Counted from the first letter of the stretch, positions 33,301 through 41,248 are shown. The stretch: DNA of 64,000 bases from Streptomyces sp. NBC_01116 (GCF_041435495.1 NZ_CP108644.1:6681501-6745500), one strand, 5' to 3'. Numbers and translations are program-made. Notes: generated by a model not told the origin, from the sequence alone.

Positions 33301-36300
33301 GGCCCGAGCTGTCGTCATCGACGTCCACCAGGAGGAAACGGCCGGGGGCCTCCGCGTGCGCGGAGCGCAGCAGGCCCCATAGCGCGGAGTGCGCCAGGTC
33401 GGTGACGTCCTCGTCCCCGGCCGCCACCGCGCCACGCGTGAGGACGACCAGCTTCGACGAGGCCAGCCGCTCCTCGTCGAGCCAGGCGCGGGCCGTCCGC
33501 AACACGTCTCGCGTCGCCTCGTGGACCTGACCGGGCAGCGCGTCGTCCCCGGGCGGGGACGCGGGCAGCGGGAGCACCACGACCGAGGGCGCCGCACCTG
33601 TGCCGTCGAGCGTGCCGAGCAGCCGGTCGAGGTCAAAGTGGTGGTGCTCCGCGGCCACGCCCAGCGAAGCGGCGAGCGGGTCCCCGGCCTCGCCCAGAAC
33701 GGCCCAGTCCGCCGAACCGGTCCTCGCGGAGTCGAAGGACAGCTCCGTCCACTCCACCGCGAGCAGGCCGTCGCGCACGATGTCGGCGGGGGACTGCGCC
33801 AGGGAGTCCGGTGCCATCGGCCGCAGCGAGAGCGACGTGACGGTGGCCACCGGTGCGCCCGTCCCGTCCGCGACGAACAGGGCGGCCGACTCCTCGCCGG
33901 ACGTCGTCAGTCTGACGCGCAGCACCGACGCGCCCGCGGCGTGCAGAGTCACCCCGGACCAGGAGAAGGGCAGCAGCGCCGGTCGGTCCTCGCTCAGCAC
34001 GGGCAGCAGCAGGGGGTGGAGCGCCGCGTCGAGCAGCGCGGGGTGCAGACCGAACAGCTCGGCCTCGGAACGCTGGTCCTCCGCGAGCGCGACTTCGGCG
34101 AAGAGTTCGCCCTCTCCCCGCCACAGCCGCCGAAGCCCCTGGAAGGAGGGGCCGTAGTGATAACCACTGCGTACGGCGCGGTCGTAGAACGCGTCGACCT
34201 CGACCTCGGTCGTGCCGGGAGGCGGCCAGGACGTCAGATCACCATGGCCGGTCCCGGCCGCCGTCGACAGCAGTCCCGTGGCGTGCGGCGCCCAGGGCCG
34301 GTCGCCGTCCGCCTCCCGGTCGGGCCGGGAGAACACCTCAAGCGTCCGGCGGCCGTCCGGGTCCGCTTCCCCGATGACGACCTGGATGCTCACCCCTTCG
34401 GACTCCGGCAGCAACAGCGGTGCCGACAGGGTGAGTTCCTCTACATGATCACAGCCGACGTGCTCGCCCGCGCGGAGCGCCAGCTCCACGAAGGCGGTGC
34501 CCGGCAGGAGTACCGAGCCGGCCACCGCGTGGTCGGCCAGCCACGGGTGCGACCGGACGGAGAGACGCCCCACGAAGAGGAAGGCGTCCCGGTCGGCCAC
34601 TCCCACCGCCGCCCCGACCAACGGATGACCGGCCGGGACCAGTCCCAGTCCGGCGGCGTCTCCCGGGGCGGCGACCGGCTCCAGCCAGTGCCTGCGTCCC
34701 TGGAAGGCGTACGTGGGCAGATCGACCGGACGCGCGCCCGTCCCGGAGAAGACGGCGTCCCAGTCGATGGCGACGCCCCGGCAGTGGGCTTCGGCCACGG
34801 AGCGCCAGAACCGGTCCAGACCGCCCTGGTCGCGTCGGAGTGTGCCGAGGATCCCGGCGTCGGTCCCCTCCAGGGTCTCGCGGACCCCGACCGCCAGGAC
34901 CGGATGCGGGCTGACCTCCACGAAGGTCCCGAATCCCTGGCCCAGGAGCGCGCGGACCGCACCCTCCAACTGCACGGTCTCGCGCAGGTTGCGGTACCAG
35001 TACTCCGCGTCCAGCTCAGGACCCTCCACCCAGTCCCCGGTCACGGTGGAGAAGAACGGAACCTCCGCCTTGCGCGGTGCCACCGGGGCGAGCAGCCGGC
35101 CGAGTTCGTCCCGGAGGAGCTCCACGTACGCCGAGTGCGAGGCGTAGTCGACGGGGATGCCGCGGGCGCGCACCTCGTCGGCCAGGCAGGCCGCGAGAAG
35201 CTCCTTCAGCGCTTCGGACTCGCCCGAGACCACCACGGAGGACGGCCCGTTGACCGCGGCCACCTGGATGCGTTCCCCCCACGGGGCGATCCGCTCCCGG
35301 ACCTGATCCGCGGGGAGCGGGACCGAGACCATGGTGCCGAGGCCCGCCAGCTCACGGCCGATGGCCTGGCTGCGCAGCGTCACGACGCGGGCCGCGTCCT
35401 CCAGGGAGAGGATGCCCGCCACACACGCGGCCGCGATCTCCCCCTGGGAGTGGCCGATCACGGCGGACGGCTCGACGCCCTGGGCGCGCCACAGGTCGGC
35501 GAGCGACACCATCACGGCGAAGAGCACCGGCTGCACGACGTCGACGCGCTCCAGCGGGGCGGCGTCCGGCGCACCGCCCAGGACCGAGCTCAGGGACCAC
35601 TCGACGAAGGGGGCGAACGCCTCTTCGCACTGAGCGATCCGGGAGGCGAACACCGGTGAGGTCTCCATGAGTTCCCTGGCCATGTCGGCCCACTGCGAGC
35701 CCTGTCCCGGGAAGAGGAACGCCGTCCGGGAGGCGGGCGCGACGGTACCGGTCACCACCCCGGAGGCCGTTTCACCGGAGGCCAGTGCCCGCAGCTGGGC
35801 GGAGGCGGCCTCGTGGCTCCCGGCGACGACGACGGCACGTCGGGCGAGTCCGGCCCGGCCGGTGGCCAGGGAGAACCCGATGTCGGCGCGGGAGGCCCCG
35901 GGCTCCGGACCGAGGTGGTCCAGCAGACGCTGGGCCTGCGCGGCCAGCGCCCGGGGGTCCGCTGCCGACAGCACCCACGGCAGGACACCGGGCTCCGGCG
36001 CCGGTTCCGGGACCTGAACAGGTACGTCCGCCGTCTCCACGACGGGCGTCTCCTCCAGCACGACGTGGGCGTTGGTCCCGCCCATCCCGAACGAGGAGAC
36101 GGCGGCGCGGCGGGGGCGGTCGTGGGCGGGCCAGTCGCGGGCGTGGGTGAGGAGTTCGACGTGGCCCGATTCCCAGTCGACGTGCGGAGAGGGGTCCTGG
36201 ACGTGGAGGGTCCTGGGGAGGGTTCCGTGGCGCATGGCCTGGACCATCTTGATGACGCCGCCGACGCCGGCCGCGGCCTGGGCATGGCCGATGTTGGACT

Positions 36301-37426
36301 TGAGGGAGCCGAGGTAGAGGGGGTGGCCGTCGGTGCGGTTCTGGCCGTAGGTGGCGAGGAGGGCGTTGGCCTCGATGGGGTCGCCGAGGGGAGTGCCGGT
36401 GCCGTGGGCCTCGACGGCGTCGATGTCGGTGGTGGTGAGGCCGGCGTTGGCGAGGGCCTGTTGGATGACGCGTTCCTGGGCGGGTCCGTTGGGTGCGGTG
36501 AGGCCGTTGGAGGCGCCGTCCTGGTTCACGGCGGAGCCCCGGACGATGGCGAGGACGTGGTGTCCGTTGCGCCGGGCGTCGGAGAGCCGCTCGACCAGGA
36601 GCAGGCCGACGCCCTCGGCCCAGGCGGTTCCGTCGGCCGAGGCGGAGAACGACTTGCACCGCCCGTCGGGCGCGAGCCCGCGCAGCCGGGAGAACTCCAC
36701 GAAACCGGTGGGCGTGGCCATCACCGCCGCCCCGCCAGCGAGGGCCAGGGTCGATTCGCCCGAGCGCACCGACTGGACCGCCAGGTGCAGGGCGACCAGG
36801 GAGGAGGAGCAGGCCGTGTCCAGCGACACGGCCGGCCCCTCCAGACCGAAGGTGTACGCGATACGCCCGGCGGCGATGCTGCCCGCGCTGCCGCTGTAGA
36901 GGTAGCCCTCGAATCCCTCGCCCGGCAGGTGCGGACGCGATCCGTAGTCCGTGTACATCAGCCCCGTGAAGACCCCGGTCCGCGAGCCCCGGAGCTCCCC
37001 CGGGTCGATGCCCGCACGCTCCATGGCTTCCCAGGCGGTCTGCAGGAGCAGCCTCTGCTGCGGGTCCGCGGCGAGTGCCTCGCGCGGGGACATGCCGAAG
37101 AACTCCGGGTCGAACAGGTCCGCTTCGTGGAGGAAGCCGCCCTCGCGGGTGTAGGAGGAACCCACCCGCTCGGGGTCCGGATCGTACAGAGCCTCCAGAT
37201 CCCAGCCCCGGTTCTCGGGGAACGTGGACACCGCGTCCACCTCGTCGGTGACGAGCTGCCACAGGTCCTCCGGGGACGCCACTCCGCCGGGGTAGCGACA
37301 GGCCATTCCCACGATGGCGACCGGCTCCTGAATCGTCTCCTCGACCTCGCGAAGCCGCCTGCGCGCGTCACGGGCGTCAGCGATAGCCCGCTTGAGATAT
37401 TCGCGGAGTTCCTTCTCGTCAGCCAC
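27374..37426 (-). CDS. Type I modular PKS2: modules 3 and 4
   Basis: 3350 aa from GTG 37426. An N-terminal docking coiled coil (KELREYLKRAIADARDARRR) should receive the chain from PKS1. Module 3: KS (C206), AT with GHSQGE (S660) and YASH at 761, which indicates methylmalonyl-CoA, DH (H966, D1133), KR (Y1568; VDD, B-type), ACP (S1734). Module 4: KS (C1967), AT (S2455; HAFH at 2555, malonyl), a DH-like region with a shortened active-site box (HPWITHHTALPPS), only the structural half of a KR (the catalytic Rossmann half with GxGxxG and Tyr is absent), and ACP (S3230). Module 4 should therefore leave a beta-keto group. The C-terminus (DQIFAFIDNQLG) is a docking tail for PKS3. The module 4 KS-AT is the right arm of the 2.6-kb inverted repeat. 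Confidence 0.96.
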   Translation of the reverse strand: MADEKELREYLKRAIADARDARRRLREVEETIQEPVAIVGMACRYPGGVASPEDLWQLVTDEVDAVSTFPENRGWDLEALYDPDPERVGSSYTREGGFLHEADLFDPEFFGMSPREALAADPQQRLLLQTAWEAMERAGIDPGELRGSRTGVFTGLMYTDYGSRPHLPGEGFEGYLYSGSAGSIAAGRIAYTFGLEGPAVSLDTACSSSLVALHLAVQSVRSGESTLALAGGAAVMATPTGFVEFSRLRGLAPDGRCKSFSASADGTAWAEGVGLLLVERLSDARRNGHHVLAIVRGSAVNQDGASNGLTAPNGPAQERVIQQALANAGLTTTDIDAVEAHGTGTPLGDPIEANALLATYGQNRTDGHPLYLGSLKSNIGHAQAAAGVGGVIKMVQAMRHGTLPRTLHVQDPSPHVDWESGHVELLTHARDWPAHDRPRRAAVSSFGMGGTNAHVVLEETPVVETADVPVQVPEPAPEPGVLPWVLSAADPRALAAQAQRLLDHLGPEPGASRADIGFSLATGRAGLARRAVVVAGSHEAASAQLRALASGETASGVVTGTVAPASRTAFLFPGQGSQWADMARELMETSPVFASRIAQCEEAFAPFVEWSLSSVLGGAPDAAPLERVDVVQPVLFAVMVSLADLWRAQGVEPSAVIGHSQGEIAAACVAGILSLEDAARVVTLRSQAIGRELAGLGTMVSVPLPADQVRERIAPWGERIQVAAVNGPSSVVVSGESEALKELLAACLADEVRARGIPVDYASHSAYVELLRDELGRLLAPVAPRKAEVPFFSTVTGDWVEGPELDAEYWYRNLRETVQLEGAVRALLGQGFGTFVEVSPHPVLAVGVRETLEGTDAGILGTLRRDQGGLDRFWRSVAEAHCRGVAIDWDAVFSGTGARPVDLPTYAFQGRRHWLEPVAAPGDAAGLGLVPAGHPLVGAAVGVADRDAFLFVGRLSVRSHPWLADHAVAGSVLLPGTAFVELALRAGEHVGCDHVEELTLSAPLLLPESEGVSIQVVIGEADPDGRRTLEVFSRPDREADGDRPWAPHATGLLSTAAGTGHGDLTSWPPPGTTEVEVDAFYDRAVRSGYHYGPSFQGLRRLWRGEGELFAEVALAEDQRSEAELFGLHPALLDAALHPLLLPVLSEDRPALLPFSWSGVTLHAAGASVLRVRLTTSGEESAALFVADGTGAPVATVTSLSLRPMAPDSLAQSPADIVRDGLLAVEWTELSFDSARTGSADWAVLGEAGDPLAASLGVAAEHHHFDLDRLLGTLDGTGAAPSVVVLPLPASPPGDDALPGQVHEATRDVLRTARAWLDEERLASSKLVVLTRGAVAAGDEDVTDLAHSALWGLLRSAHAEAPGRFLLVDVDDDSSGPLLGALAASDQAQAAIRGGTVLVPGLTRVPPADDTSREEPGWDEGTVLITGATGTLGGLLARHLVARHGARHLLLLSRRGEEAAGAAELRAELTGLGAQVTFAACDAADREALAPVLAAVPADRPLTAVVHTAGAVDDGMLAGLTPERLAPVLRPKVDAAWNLHRLTSHLDLRAFVLYSSLAGLLGTAGQANYAAGNTFLDALAHHRRAQGLTATSLAWGLWSQTSESTGHVTDIDVRRMAQSGLAPLSSEDGAALFDAAIARDRALLAATRLDLTSVRRAAAAPHPLLRGFAPVVRRRASDGDRSGSSLVERLSGMGLDERRQALTRLVRSHVGDVLGHGDADAVAADRAFKQLGFDSLTAVELRNRLNVATGLRLPTTLVFDHPTPTALAGHLATLLFADGERTSLPSAAVARSEEDDPVVIVGMGCRYPGGVASPDDLWRLVADGGDAVSTWPESRGWDLEALYDPDPEAVGTSYTRHGGFLYEADRFDAEFFGMSPREATATDPQQRLLLETAWETFENAGIDASTLRGSRTGVYTGVMYHDYGSRVHDVPEDLEGYLLSGNAGSVASGRIAYTFGLEGPAISVDTACSSSLVAIHQAASALRAGECDLALAGGVTVMSTPDGFVEFSRQRGLAVDGRCRSFSSDASGTGWSEGVGLLLVERLSDARRNGHHVLAIVRGSAVNQDGASNGLTAPNGPAQERVIQQALTNAGLTTTDIDAVEAHGTGTTLGDPIEANALLATYGQNRTHDHPLYLGSLKSNIGHTQAAAGVGGVIKMVQAMRHATLPKTLHVHNPTPHADWDSGHIELLTHTRDWPTHDRPRRAAVSSFGISGTNAHLILENPHTNTNTNTEADTGTDNETGGGAEAGAGAVTEAGAGAVTGAGAGAGAGVVPQPVSWVLTARTAPAVTAQATRLLDHLHDNPHLTPTDIAHALATTRTTHDHRAAVIGTTRDELLTALNALTTHTPHPNTLPTAKAQTPHTTYLFTGQGSQRPGMGQQLHTHNPVFATALDHTCEALDPHLEHPLRDIMFARPDTPQAQLLHQTQWAQPALFALQTALHHLLTHHGITPHTLIGHSVGEIAAAHAAGILTLTDAATLVTTRGRLMQQARTDGTMIAVQATETDLAEDLATHHTHITLAAINSPTDLVISGDHHTAHTLAAQWRQRGHKTRTLHVSHAFHSPHMDDILEEFHATATTLTYHPPHTPLISTLTGQPTTPTDHTTPHYWTRQLRNPVRFHHALTHTPTTTHYIEIGPDPVLTTLAKHHHPHTTTITPLHNKHPETHTLTTALTHTHTTTHTTPNPNTTHQPTTPHTPLPTYPFQHHHYWLTAGRPTTDPTHWGLHPTDHPLLGNALPLPHTPNTTDSTGSTGSTGSTETLHFTNHINPTDHPWITHHTALPPSTLIETALRAADELGPTHLHQLTITPQPITPHTTLHIHTTITTDNTPDTNTSTRTTPQHRITIHTRPHTPHHTNTPWNLTAEGYLRSGSPDTVPAGEPKGPGTTVEAELSEQDRVDKDRYGLHPALWDAALAEHPFEAGPGRTAVPVEWRGVRLFATGASAVQARVTETGERSLALRLTDASGELVASVESVVFRDVPTSELATAGPANDAVPGPNWLPVDADGLRTTVRWGSLGGRAEGAEQTLVTPYDDVTAVGKAARGDSAPDAVIFELPTVDPVDERDSPGTAGDRVVAVLRDWLADSQLAGIPLVVVVRDDGAGADGESVSAEVRALVRSAQAEAPGRLVLVDADDTAAPWRPLEAVLASGNAEAALREGRAYAPRQAAAGTGVRRRTAADGSLEPPLAQRLAGMDVTMRHEAVLDVVRTVVASVLGHADPAAIAGDRSFQELGLDSLTALDLRRRLSHTAGVQLPTTVVFDHPTPDALTGHLLSLLVPEASSGAALDELARLETALASASPDDEDRSEVTARLRALLARLTQADVPGGSDAVHEIEEASTDQIFAFIDNQLGRTTD
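28845..29318 (-). repeat. direct repeat copy B (degenerate DH segment of PKS2 module 4)
   Basis: Partner of 24052-24546: same orientation and nearly the same sequence, but 21 bp shorter because of the two in-frame minisatellite differences. Its 5'-coding side abuts the 2.6-kb inverted-repeat arm. Confidence 0.85.
29308..31928 (-). repeat. 2.6-kb inverted repeat, right arm (PKS2 module 4 KS-AT)
   Basis: Reverse complement of 13570-16190, same length and in the same codon phase. The divergent window corresponds to about 31421-31669. The plus strand here is G-rich with many GGG and GGTGGTG runs because the coding strand is C-rich. Confidence 0.9.
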
Positions 37427-37753
37427 GTGATGTCAGCTCCCCAAGGTGATGTGCTCGTTCGCGCGTGGGAGAGCTCCTCACCACCGATCGGACCGGTACG
37501 GCTGAACCAGGAATTCCCTGTGCCGTGGGCCGCCCCCGTGTGAGGAACTTTCCAGCGTGATGAGCATCGAATGCCTACGAGACGTTCATGGCGCCGGGCC
37601 TTGACGCCGTACGCTGCGCCGGGCAATTGACCGGAATTCTTGATGTGCAGTGCGAAGAGGACGCTAGCAGCGCCTGCGGCGGAATGTTCAACGCGCAGTA
37701 ATGACGCGGCAATCGCGGATCATTCGAGGGGGAGCCCGTGCGGGCAGCAAAAA
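37427..37753 (-). promoter_or_regulatory. PKS2-PKS3 operon promoter region, no gene
   Basis: About 330 bp without a credible ORF, upstream of the PKS2 GTG. On the minus strand, TTGAAC (37691-37686) and TAGCGT (37666-37661) are 19 bp apart and could be a weak promoter. No clear ARE or SARP repeat was found. Confidence 0.3.
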
Positions 37754-37783
37754 GCCGGACCCGCCCCTGTGGGCAGGTCCGGC
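37754..37783 (-). terminator. intrinsic terminator of the MerR-family gene
   Basis: A 13-bp stem with one mismatch (GCCGGACCCGCCC, loop CTGT) is followed on the minus strand by a run of T residues, a textbook intrinsic terminator directly after the regulator stop codon. Confidence 0.85.
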
Positions 37784-37793
37784 CGGCTGTCGG

Positions 37794-38231
37794 TCAGCGG
37801 TCGGCGGTCTGCAGCGATGCGACGGAGAGCGGGCGGCCCCGGTCCTCGGCCAGGCAGATTCCCGGCTCCTCGATCACCTCGGAGGGAGTGGAGGCGATCA
37901 GGCCCTCCAGCACGGTGCGCGCGGCGGCGAGATCGCCGACGGCCCGGTCGATCCGCTCCCGCTCCCGGCGCAGATCGGGGAGCATGCCCGAGCAGGCAGG
38001 GGTGAGCCCGCCCTCCTCGTCCACCATGCAGGGCATCAACGCCGCGATCGTCTGCGTACTGAGCCCCGCTCCCAACAGGATGCGGATGCTCCGGACCGTG
38101 TGCACGTCCCCCTCGGCGTACTCGCGGTAGCCGCTGGGCCGGCGTTGTGGGCGCAGCAGCCCTTGCTCCTCGTAGTAGCGCAGCAGGCGCTCGCTGACGC
38201 CGGTCCGCTGGGACATGGCTCCGATGCGCAT
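37794..38231 (-). CDS. MerR family transcriptional regulator
   Basis: 145 aa from ATG 38231 (MRIGAMSQRTGVSERLLRYY). The open frame extends to 38522, but that part overlaps the divergent gene and is not conserved. The winged helix-turn-helix (about 1-70) has the MerR signature RLLRYYEEQGLLRPQRRPSG. A dimerisation helix (about 85-125) follows, and a short C-terminus has two Cys residues in CMVDEEGGLTPACSGM. It is divergent from the imine-reductase-like gene with 64 bp between start codons, and that gap holds a MerR-style promoter. Such MerR/NADPH-oxidoreductase pairs are common in Streptomyces. It probably controls the divergent gene in response to a small ligand or redox signal. Whether it answers to the cluster's product is unknown. 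Confidence 0.88.
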   Translation of the reverse strand: MRIGAMSQRTGVSERLLRYYEEQGLLRPQRRPSGYREYAEGDVHTVRSIRILLGAGLSTQTIAALMPCMVDEEGGLTPACSGMLPDLRRERERIDRAVGDLAAARTVLEGLIASTPSEVIEEPGICLAEDRGRPLSVASLQTADR

Positions 38232-38256
38232 GTGACGATCACCACACAGATTCGAG

Positions 38257-38287
38257 TTGACTCTGACATTGATGTGACACTTTAACC
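38257..38287 (+). promoter_or_regulatory. MerR-type promoter with dyad in the spacer
   Basis: TTGACT (38257-38262) and TTTAAC (38281-38286) are separated by 18 bp (19 if the -10 is read as TTAACC), and the dyad ACAT-TG-ATGT (38266-38275) is near the middle of the spacer, where MerR regulators bind. The predicted transcription start falls at or next to the ATG at 38296, so the mRNA is probably leaderless; no Shine-Dalgarno sequence precedes that ATG. Confidence 0.55.
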
Positions 38288-38295
38288 TGTCCCAC

Positions 38296-39204
38296 ATGAC
38301 AACACAGCAGTCAACATCCCCCCAGAACAGCCCTGTTACCGTCGTCGGACTCGGCCCCATGGGTCTCGCGCTCGCCGAGGCGCTCCTGAAGCAGGGGCAC
38401 CCCCTCACGGTGTGGAACCGTACGCCGCAGAAGGCCGACGACCTCGTCGCCCGGGGCGCCCAGCGTCCCGCCACCGTGGCCGAGGCCGTCTCCGCGAGCC
38501 CCGTCACCATTGTGTGTCTCAACGATTACGACACCCTCTACGAGGTGCTCGCGCCGGCCGCCGACGCGCTGCGCGGCCGTGCTCTGGTGAACCTCAACTC
38601 CGGTACGCCCAAGGAGGCGCACGCGGCGGTCGCGTGGGCCGCCGAGCGCGGCATCGACTACCTCGACGGCGCGATCATGGTTCCTCCGCCGCTGGTCGGG
38701 GACCCGGAGTCCGTCTTCCTCTACAGCGGTTCGCAGGCCATCGTCGAGCAGCACCGGGTCACCCTGGCGAGCATGGGCGACCCGCGGTTCCTCGGTGCCG
38801 ACCCGAGCCTGGCGGTGCTCTACAACACGGCTCTGCTGGGCCTGATGTACTCGACCATGAACGGCTTCCTGCACGCGACCGCCCTGGTCGCGTCGGCCGG
38901 TGTGCCGGCCGCCACGTTCGCGGAGCTGGCCGTCAACTGGTTCATGCCCACGGTGGTGGACTCGACCCTGGTCGAGCAGGCCCCGGACCTCGACAAGGCG
39001 AACTACCCCGGTGAGTTCGGCACGATGGAGATGAACCTGAACGCCCTGGCGCACATCACCCGCACCTGCGTGGAGCAGGGTGTCGACGCCCGGCAGCCGG
39101 CGCTGATGAAGGAGCTCGCCGAGTCGGCCATCGAGCAGGGCTACAGCGGCAAGAACTACTTCGCCGTGTTCGAGGTCTTCAAGAAGGCGGCGCAGTCCGC
39201 CTGA
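38296..39204 (+). CDS. imine reductase-like NADPH-dependent oxidoreductase (6PGDH/IRED superfamily)
   Basis: 302 aa. The N-terminal Rossmann domain has GLGPMG (residues 18-23) followed by LAEALLKQGHPLTVWNRTPQ, where Arg/Thr after Asn suits NADPH. The C-terminal helical dimerisation domain (about 175-300) has the IRED-like LYNTALLGLMYSTMNGFLHA. The family ranges from beta-hydroxyacid dehydrogenases to imine reductases; this C-terminal pattern and the lack of hydroxyacid-dehydrogenase Lys motifs favour the latter. In context, with a PKS ending in a reductase plus a class III aminotransferase, it could reduce the cyclic imine C=N to a piperidine. That role is inference; linkage to the MerR gene could also mean an independent detoxification unit. 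A terminator follows at 39235. Confidence 0.82.
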   Translation: MTTQQSTSPQNSPVTVVGLGPMGLALAEALLKQGHPLTVWNRTPQKADDLVARGAQRPATVAEAVSASPVTIVCLNDYDTLYEVLAPAADALRGRALVNLNSGTPKEAHAAVAWAAERGIDYLDGAIMVPPPLVGDPESVFLYSGSQAIVEQHRVTLASMGDPRFLGADPSLAVLYNTALLGLMYSTMNGFLHATALVASAGVPAATFAELAVNWFMPTVVDSTLVEQAPDLDKANYPGEFGTMEMNLNALAHITRTCVEQGVDARQPALMKELAESAIEQGYSGKNYFAVFEVFKKAAQSA

Positions 39205-39234
39205 CGGCCGCCCGGCGGTACCGCGGATCTTGTC

Positions 39235-39266
39235 GCCGGCCTCAGCCCTTCCGGGCTGGGGCCGGC
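39235..39266 (+). terminator. hairpin terminator after the imine reductase-like gene
   Basis: GCCGGCCTCAGCCC pairs with GGGCTGGGGCCGGC around a TTCC loop (14 bp with one T-G pair). The remaining gap to 39419 contains no gene, only the lone repeat-end motif and the leader of the next operon. Confidence 0.8.
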
Positions 39267-39286
39267 GCGGTGAAGTCCGCCCGCCC

Positions 39287-39299
39287 AAGGGCTGTCCCG
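39287..39299 (+). repeat. solitary copy of the MITE terminal motif
   Basis: AAGGGCTGTCCCG, identical to the ends of the 4792-4959 element, with no similarity to the element interior on either side. Confidence 0.5.
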
Positions 39300-39419
39300 A
39301 GGTCCCGTCGTTCCCGATGAACCGCCTGTTACTCGTCGATGTAGCCCCAGTGGAGAGCCCTCACTATCTTCCAACTCGGGTTCGGAACCAAGTCCGTACC
39401 CGGTTCCAGGACAACGGCA

Positions 39420-39845
39420 GTGACAAGAATCGTTTGGGGCGATTTTACTGTGACCAACACTCACGCGGGCGGCGTCGAGGAACATCTCGAAGAGTATGTC
39501 CGCGATTTCAACTCCGGAGATTTCGCCGCAGTCGATCGGCACTACACCGAGGATTCGATATCGGTCTGGGACCCCAAGACCGCGCTGACCGGTGCGGCGC
39601 GCAGGGATTCCCTCGCCGAATTCCTGCGACTCGGACCGAAACTGACGTCCAGGATCAGGGAGTCGCATGTCACGGGCGACACCGCCCTGCTGGCGGTCGA
39701 CTGGACCATGGAGGTCACCGACGCCGACGGGGTCACGGAACACCTGGCGGGCATAGGCGCCGACGTCCTGGCCAGGGGAATCGACGGCAAGTGGCGCTTC
39801 GCCGTCGACTCCCCGTACGGCGACCCGCGCAACAGGACCGAATGA
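39420..39845 (+). CDS. NTF2/SnoaL-like small protein (first of three)
   Basis: 141 aa from GTG 39420 (AGGA 8 nt upstream); a GTG at 39450 is an alternative. The sequence fits the NTF2-like fold: an N-terminal helix VEEHLEEYVRDFNSGDFAAV, then strands ending in ADVLARGIDGKWRFAVDSP. Members of this fold act as cyclases, isomerases or hydroxylases, or simply bind hydrophobic ligands, so the reaction cannot be read from sequence. It is clearly related to the 44476-44883 product (shared FNSG and ADVL/RG.DG.W...D.P patterns). It is the first gene of the tailoring operon and overlaps the next gene by 4 bp (ATGA), so it is probably translationally coupled to that flavoenzyme. Confidence 0.8.
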   Translation: MTRIVWGDFTVTNTHAGGVEEHLEEYVRDFNSGDFAAVDRHYTEDSISVWDPKTALTGAARRDSLAEFLRLGPKLTSRIRESHVTGDTALLAVDWTMEVTDADGVTEHLAGIGADVLARGIDGKWRFAVDSPYGDPRNRTE

Positions 39846-41248
39846 ACGCCCCGATGGCACGGCGATGCGGGGAGCGGGCCGTCGTGCTCGGCGCGGGCAT
39901 GGCAGGTCTGTTCGCGGCCCGGGTGCTCTCCGACGCGTACACCACCGTGACCGTGGTGGACCGGGACACGCTCACCGGCCCGATGGAGCCACGCCGAGGA
40001 GCCCCGCAGGGACGACAGGTGCACGGCCTGCTGGCCCGCGGACACCAGATCATCGAAGAACTCTTCCCCGGTATCACCGACGAGATGGTCACGGCCGGGG
40101 CGAGCATCGGCGACCTGGCCGGCAACCTGCGCTGGTACGTCAACGGCGTACGGCTCCGGCAGAGCCGCTCCGGCCTCGACGCGCTCACCTCCAGCCGTCC
40201 GTTCCTGGAGGGCCATGTGCGCGCCCGCGTGCGGGCCCTGCCCAACGTGGAGTTCCTGGAGGGCCGGGACATCCTGCGGCTCGTCGCGACGCCCGACCGG
40301 AGCCGGGTCACCGGCGTCCAGGTGACCCGCCAGGGCGGCGGAGGAGCCGAGGAACTGCTCGAAGCGGACCTGGTGATCGACGCGACCGGGCGCGGATCAC
40401 GAACCGCGGCGTGGCTCGTCGAGCTGGGCTACCCGCAGGTGGAGGAGGAGCGCAGGAAGATCGGCCTGGGGTACGTGACCCGGCACTACCGTCTGAGGTC
40501 CGACCCCTACCGGGGAGACACGGCGATCAACATCATGGCCTCGGCGGCCCTGCCCCGCGGCGCGATCGCGGCGAAGGTCGACGGGGACCGGACCGTCGTC
40601 ACGGCGTACGGAATCCTCGGTGACCATCCGCCGACCGACCCGGAGGGCTTCCACGCCTTCATCGCGTCCGTGTCCGCGTCCGACATCATCGACGCGCTCC
40701 GGGACGCCGAGCCGCTGGACGACCCCGTCGGCTACCGGTTCCCGGTCAGCCTCCGGCGCCACTACGAACGTATGCGGCGCTTTCCCGCGGGGCTGTTGCC
40801 GATCGGCGACGCCGTGTGCAGCCTCAACCCCTCGTACGCGCAGGGGATGACCGTCGCCGCGCTCGAAGCCGTCACGCTCCGCCGGCATCTCCTGCGGGGG
40901 ACGGCTCCGGATCCGCTTTTCTGCCTGCGTGATCTGTCGGCCGACGCGATCGACCGGGTCTGGGACCTGATGATCGGCACCGACCTGTCGTTCCCCGGCG
41001 TCGAGGGCGAACGGACCCCGATGACCCGGATCAGCCACTTCTACGTCGGCCTGGTGCAGCGTGTCGGCACCCGGGATCCGGCCGTGGCCGACGCGTTCCT
41101 CAGGGTCATCGCCCTCATGGAGCCCGCGGAGTCGCTGATGCGTCCGGCACTCCTCCTGCGTGTGCTGCGCGGAGCTCTGGCAGGACCAGCCAACCGGTCG
41201 GCCGCACGCCGGCCCCGTACGACTCAGAGAGGTGTCCGCACGCCGTGA
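39842..41248 (+). CDS. FAD-dependent monooxygenase, MonCI/Lsd18 epoxidase-like
   Basis: 468 aa from the ATG that overlaps the previous stop. The FAD-binding motif GAGMAGLFAARVLSD (about 18-32) is followed by VVDRDTL and then RRGAPQGRQVHGLLARGHQIIEELFPG (about 52-80); this arrangement resembles the polyene flavin epoxidases MonCI, LasC and Lsd18. DLVIDATGRGSRTAAWL (about 178-194) and the second FAD motif PIGDAVCSLNPSYAQGM (about 320-336) complete the group A flavoprotein layout. It is predicted to be soluble and NAD(P)H-dependent. On the predicted triene chain it could make an epoxide or hydroxyl group. Geranylgeranyl-reductase-like chemistry is the alternative. It is followed with a 4-bp overlap (GTGA) by the second SnoaL-like gene. 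Confidence 0.87.
   Translation: MNAPMARRCGERAVVLGAGMAGLFAARVLSDAYTTVTVVDRDTLTGPMEPRRGAPQGRQVHGLLARGHQIIEELFPGITDEMVTAGASIGDLAGNLRWYVNGVRLRQSRSGLDALTSSRPFLEGHVRARVRALPNVEFLEGRDILRLVATPDRSRVTGVQVTRQGGGGAEELLEADLVIDATGRGSRTAAWLVELGYPQVEEERRKIGLGYVTRHYRLRSDPYRGDTAINIMASAALPRGAIAAKVDGDRTVVTAYGILGDHPPTDPEGFHAFIASVSASDIIDALRDAEPLDDPVGYRFPVSLRRHYERMRRFPAGLLPIGDAVCSLNPSYAQGMTVAALEAVTLRRHLLRGTAPDPLFCLRDLSADAIDRVWDLMIGTDLSFPGVEGERTPMTRISHFYVGLVQRVGTRDPAVADAFLRVIALMEPAESLMRPALLLRVLRGALAGPANRSAARRPRTTQRGVRTP

Noticed and set aside
38232..38522. Longer MerR start at 38522
   Set aside because: It would overlap the imine-reductase gene and its promoter, and the extra residues lack MerR similarity.
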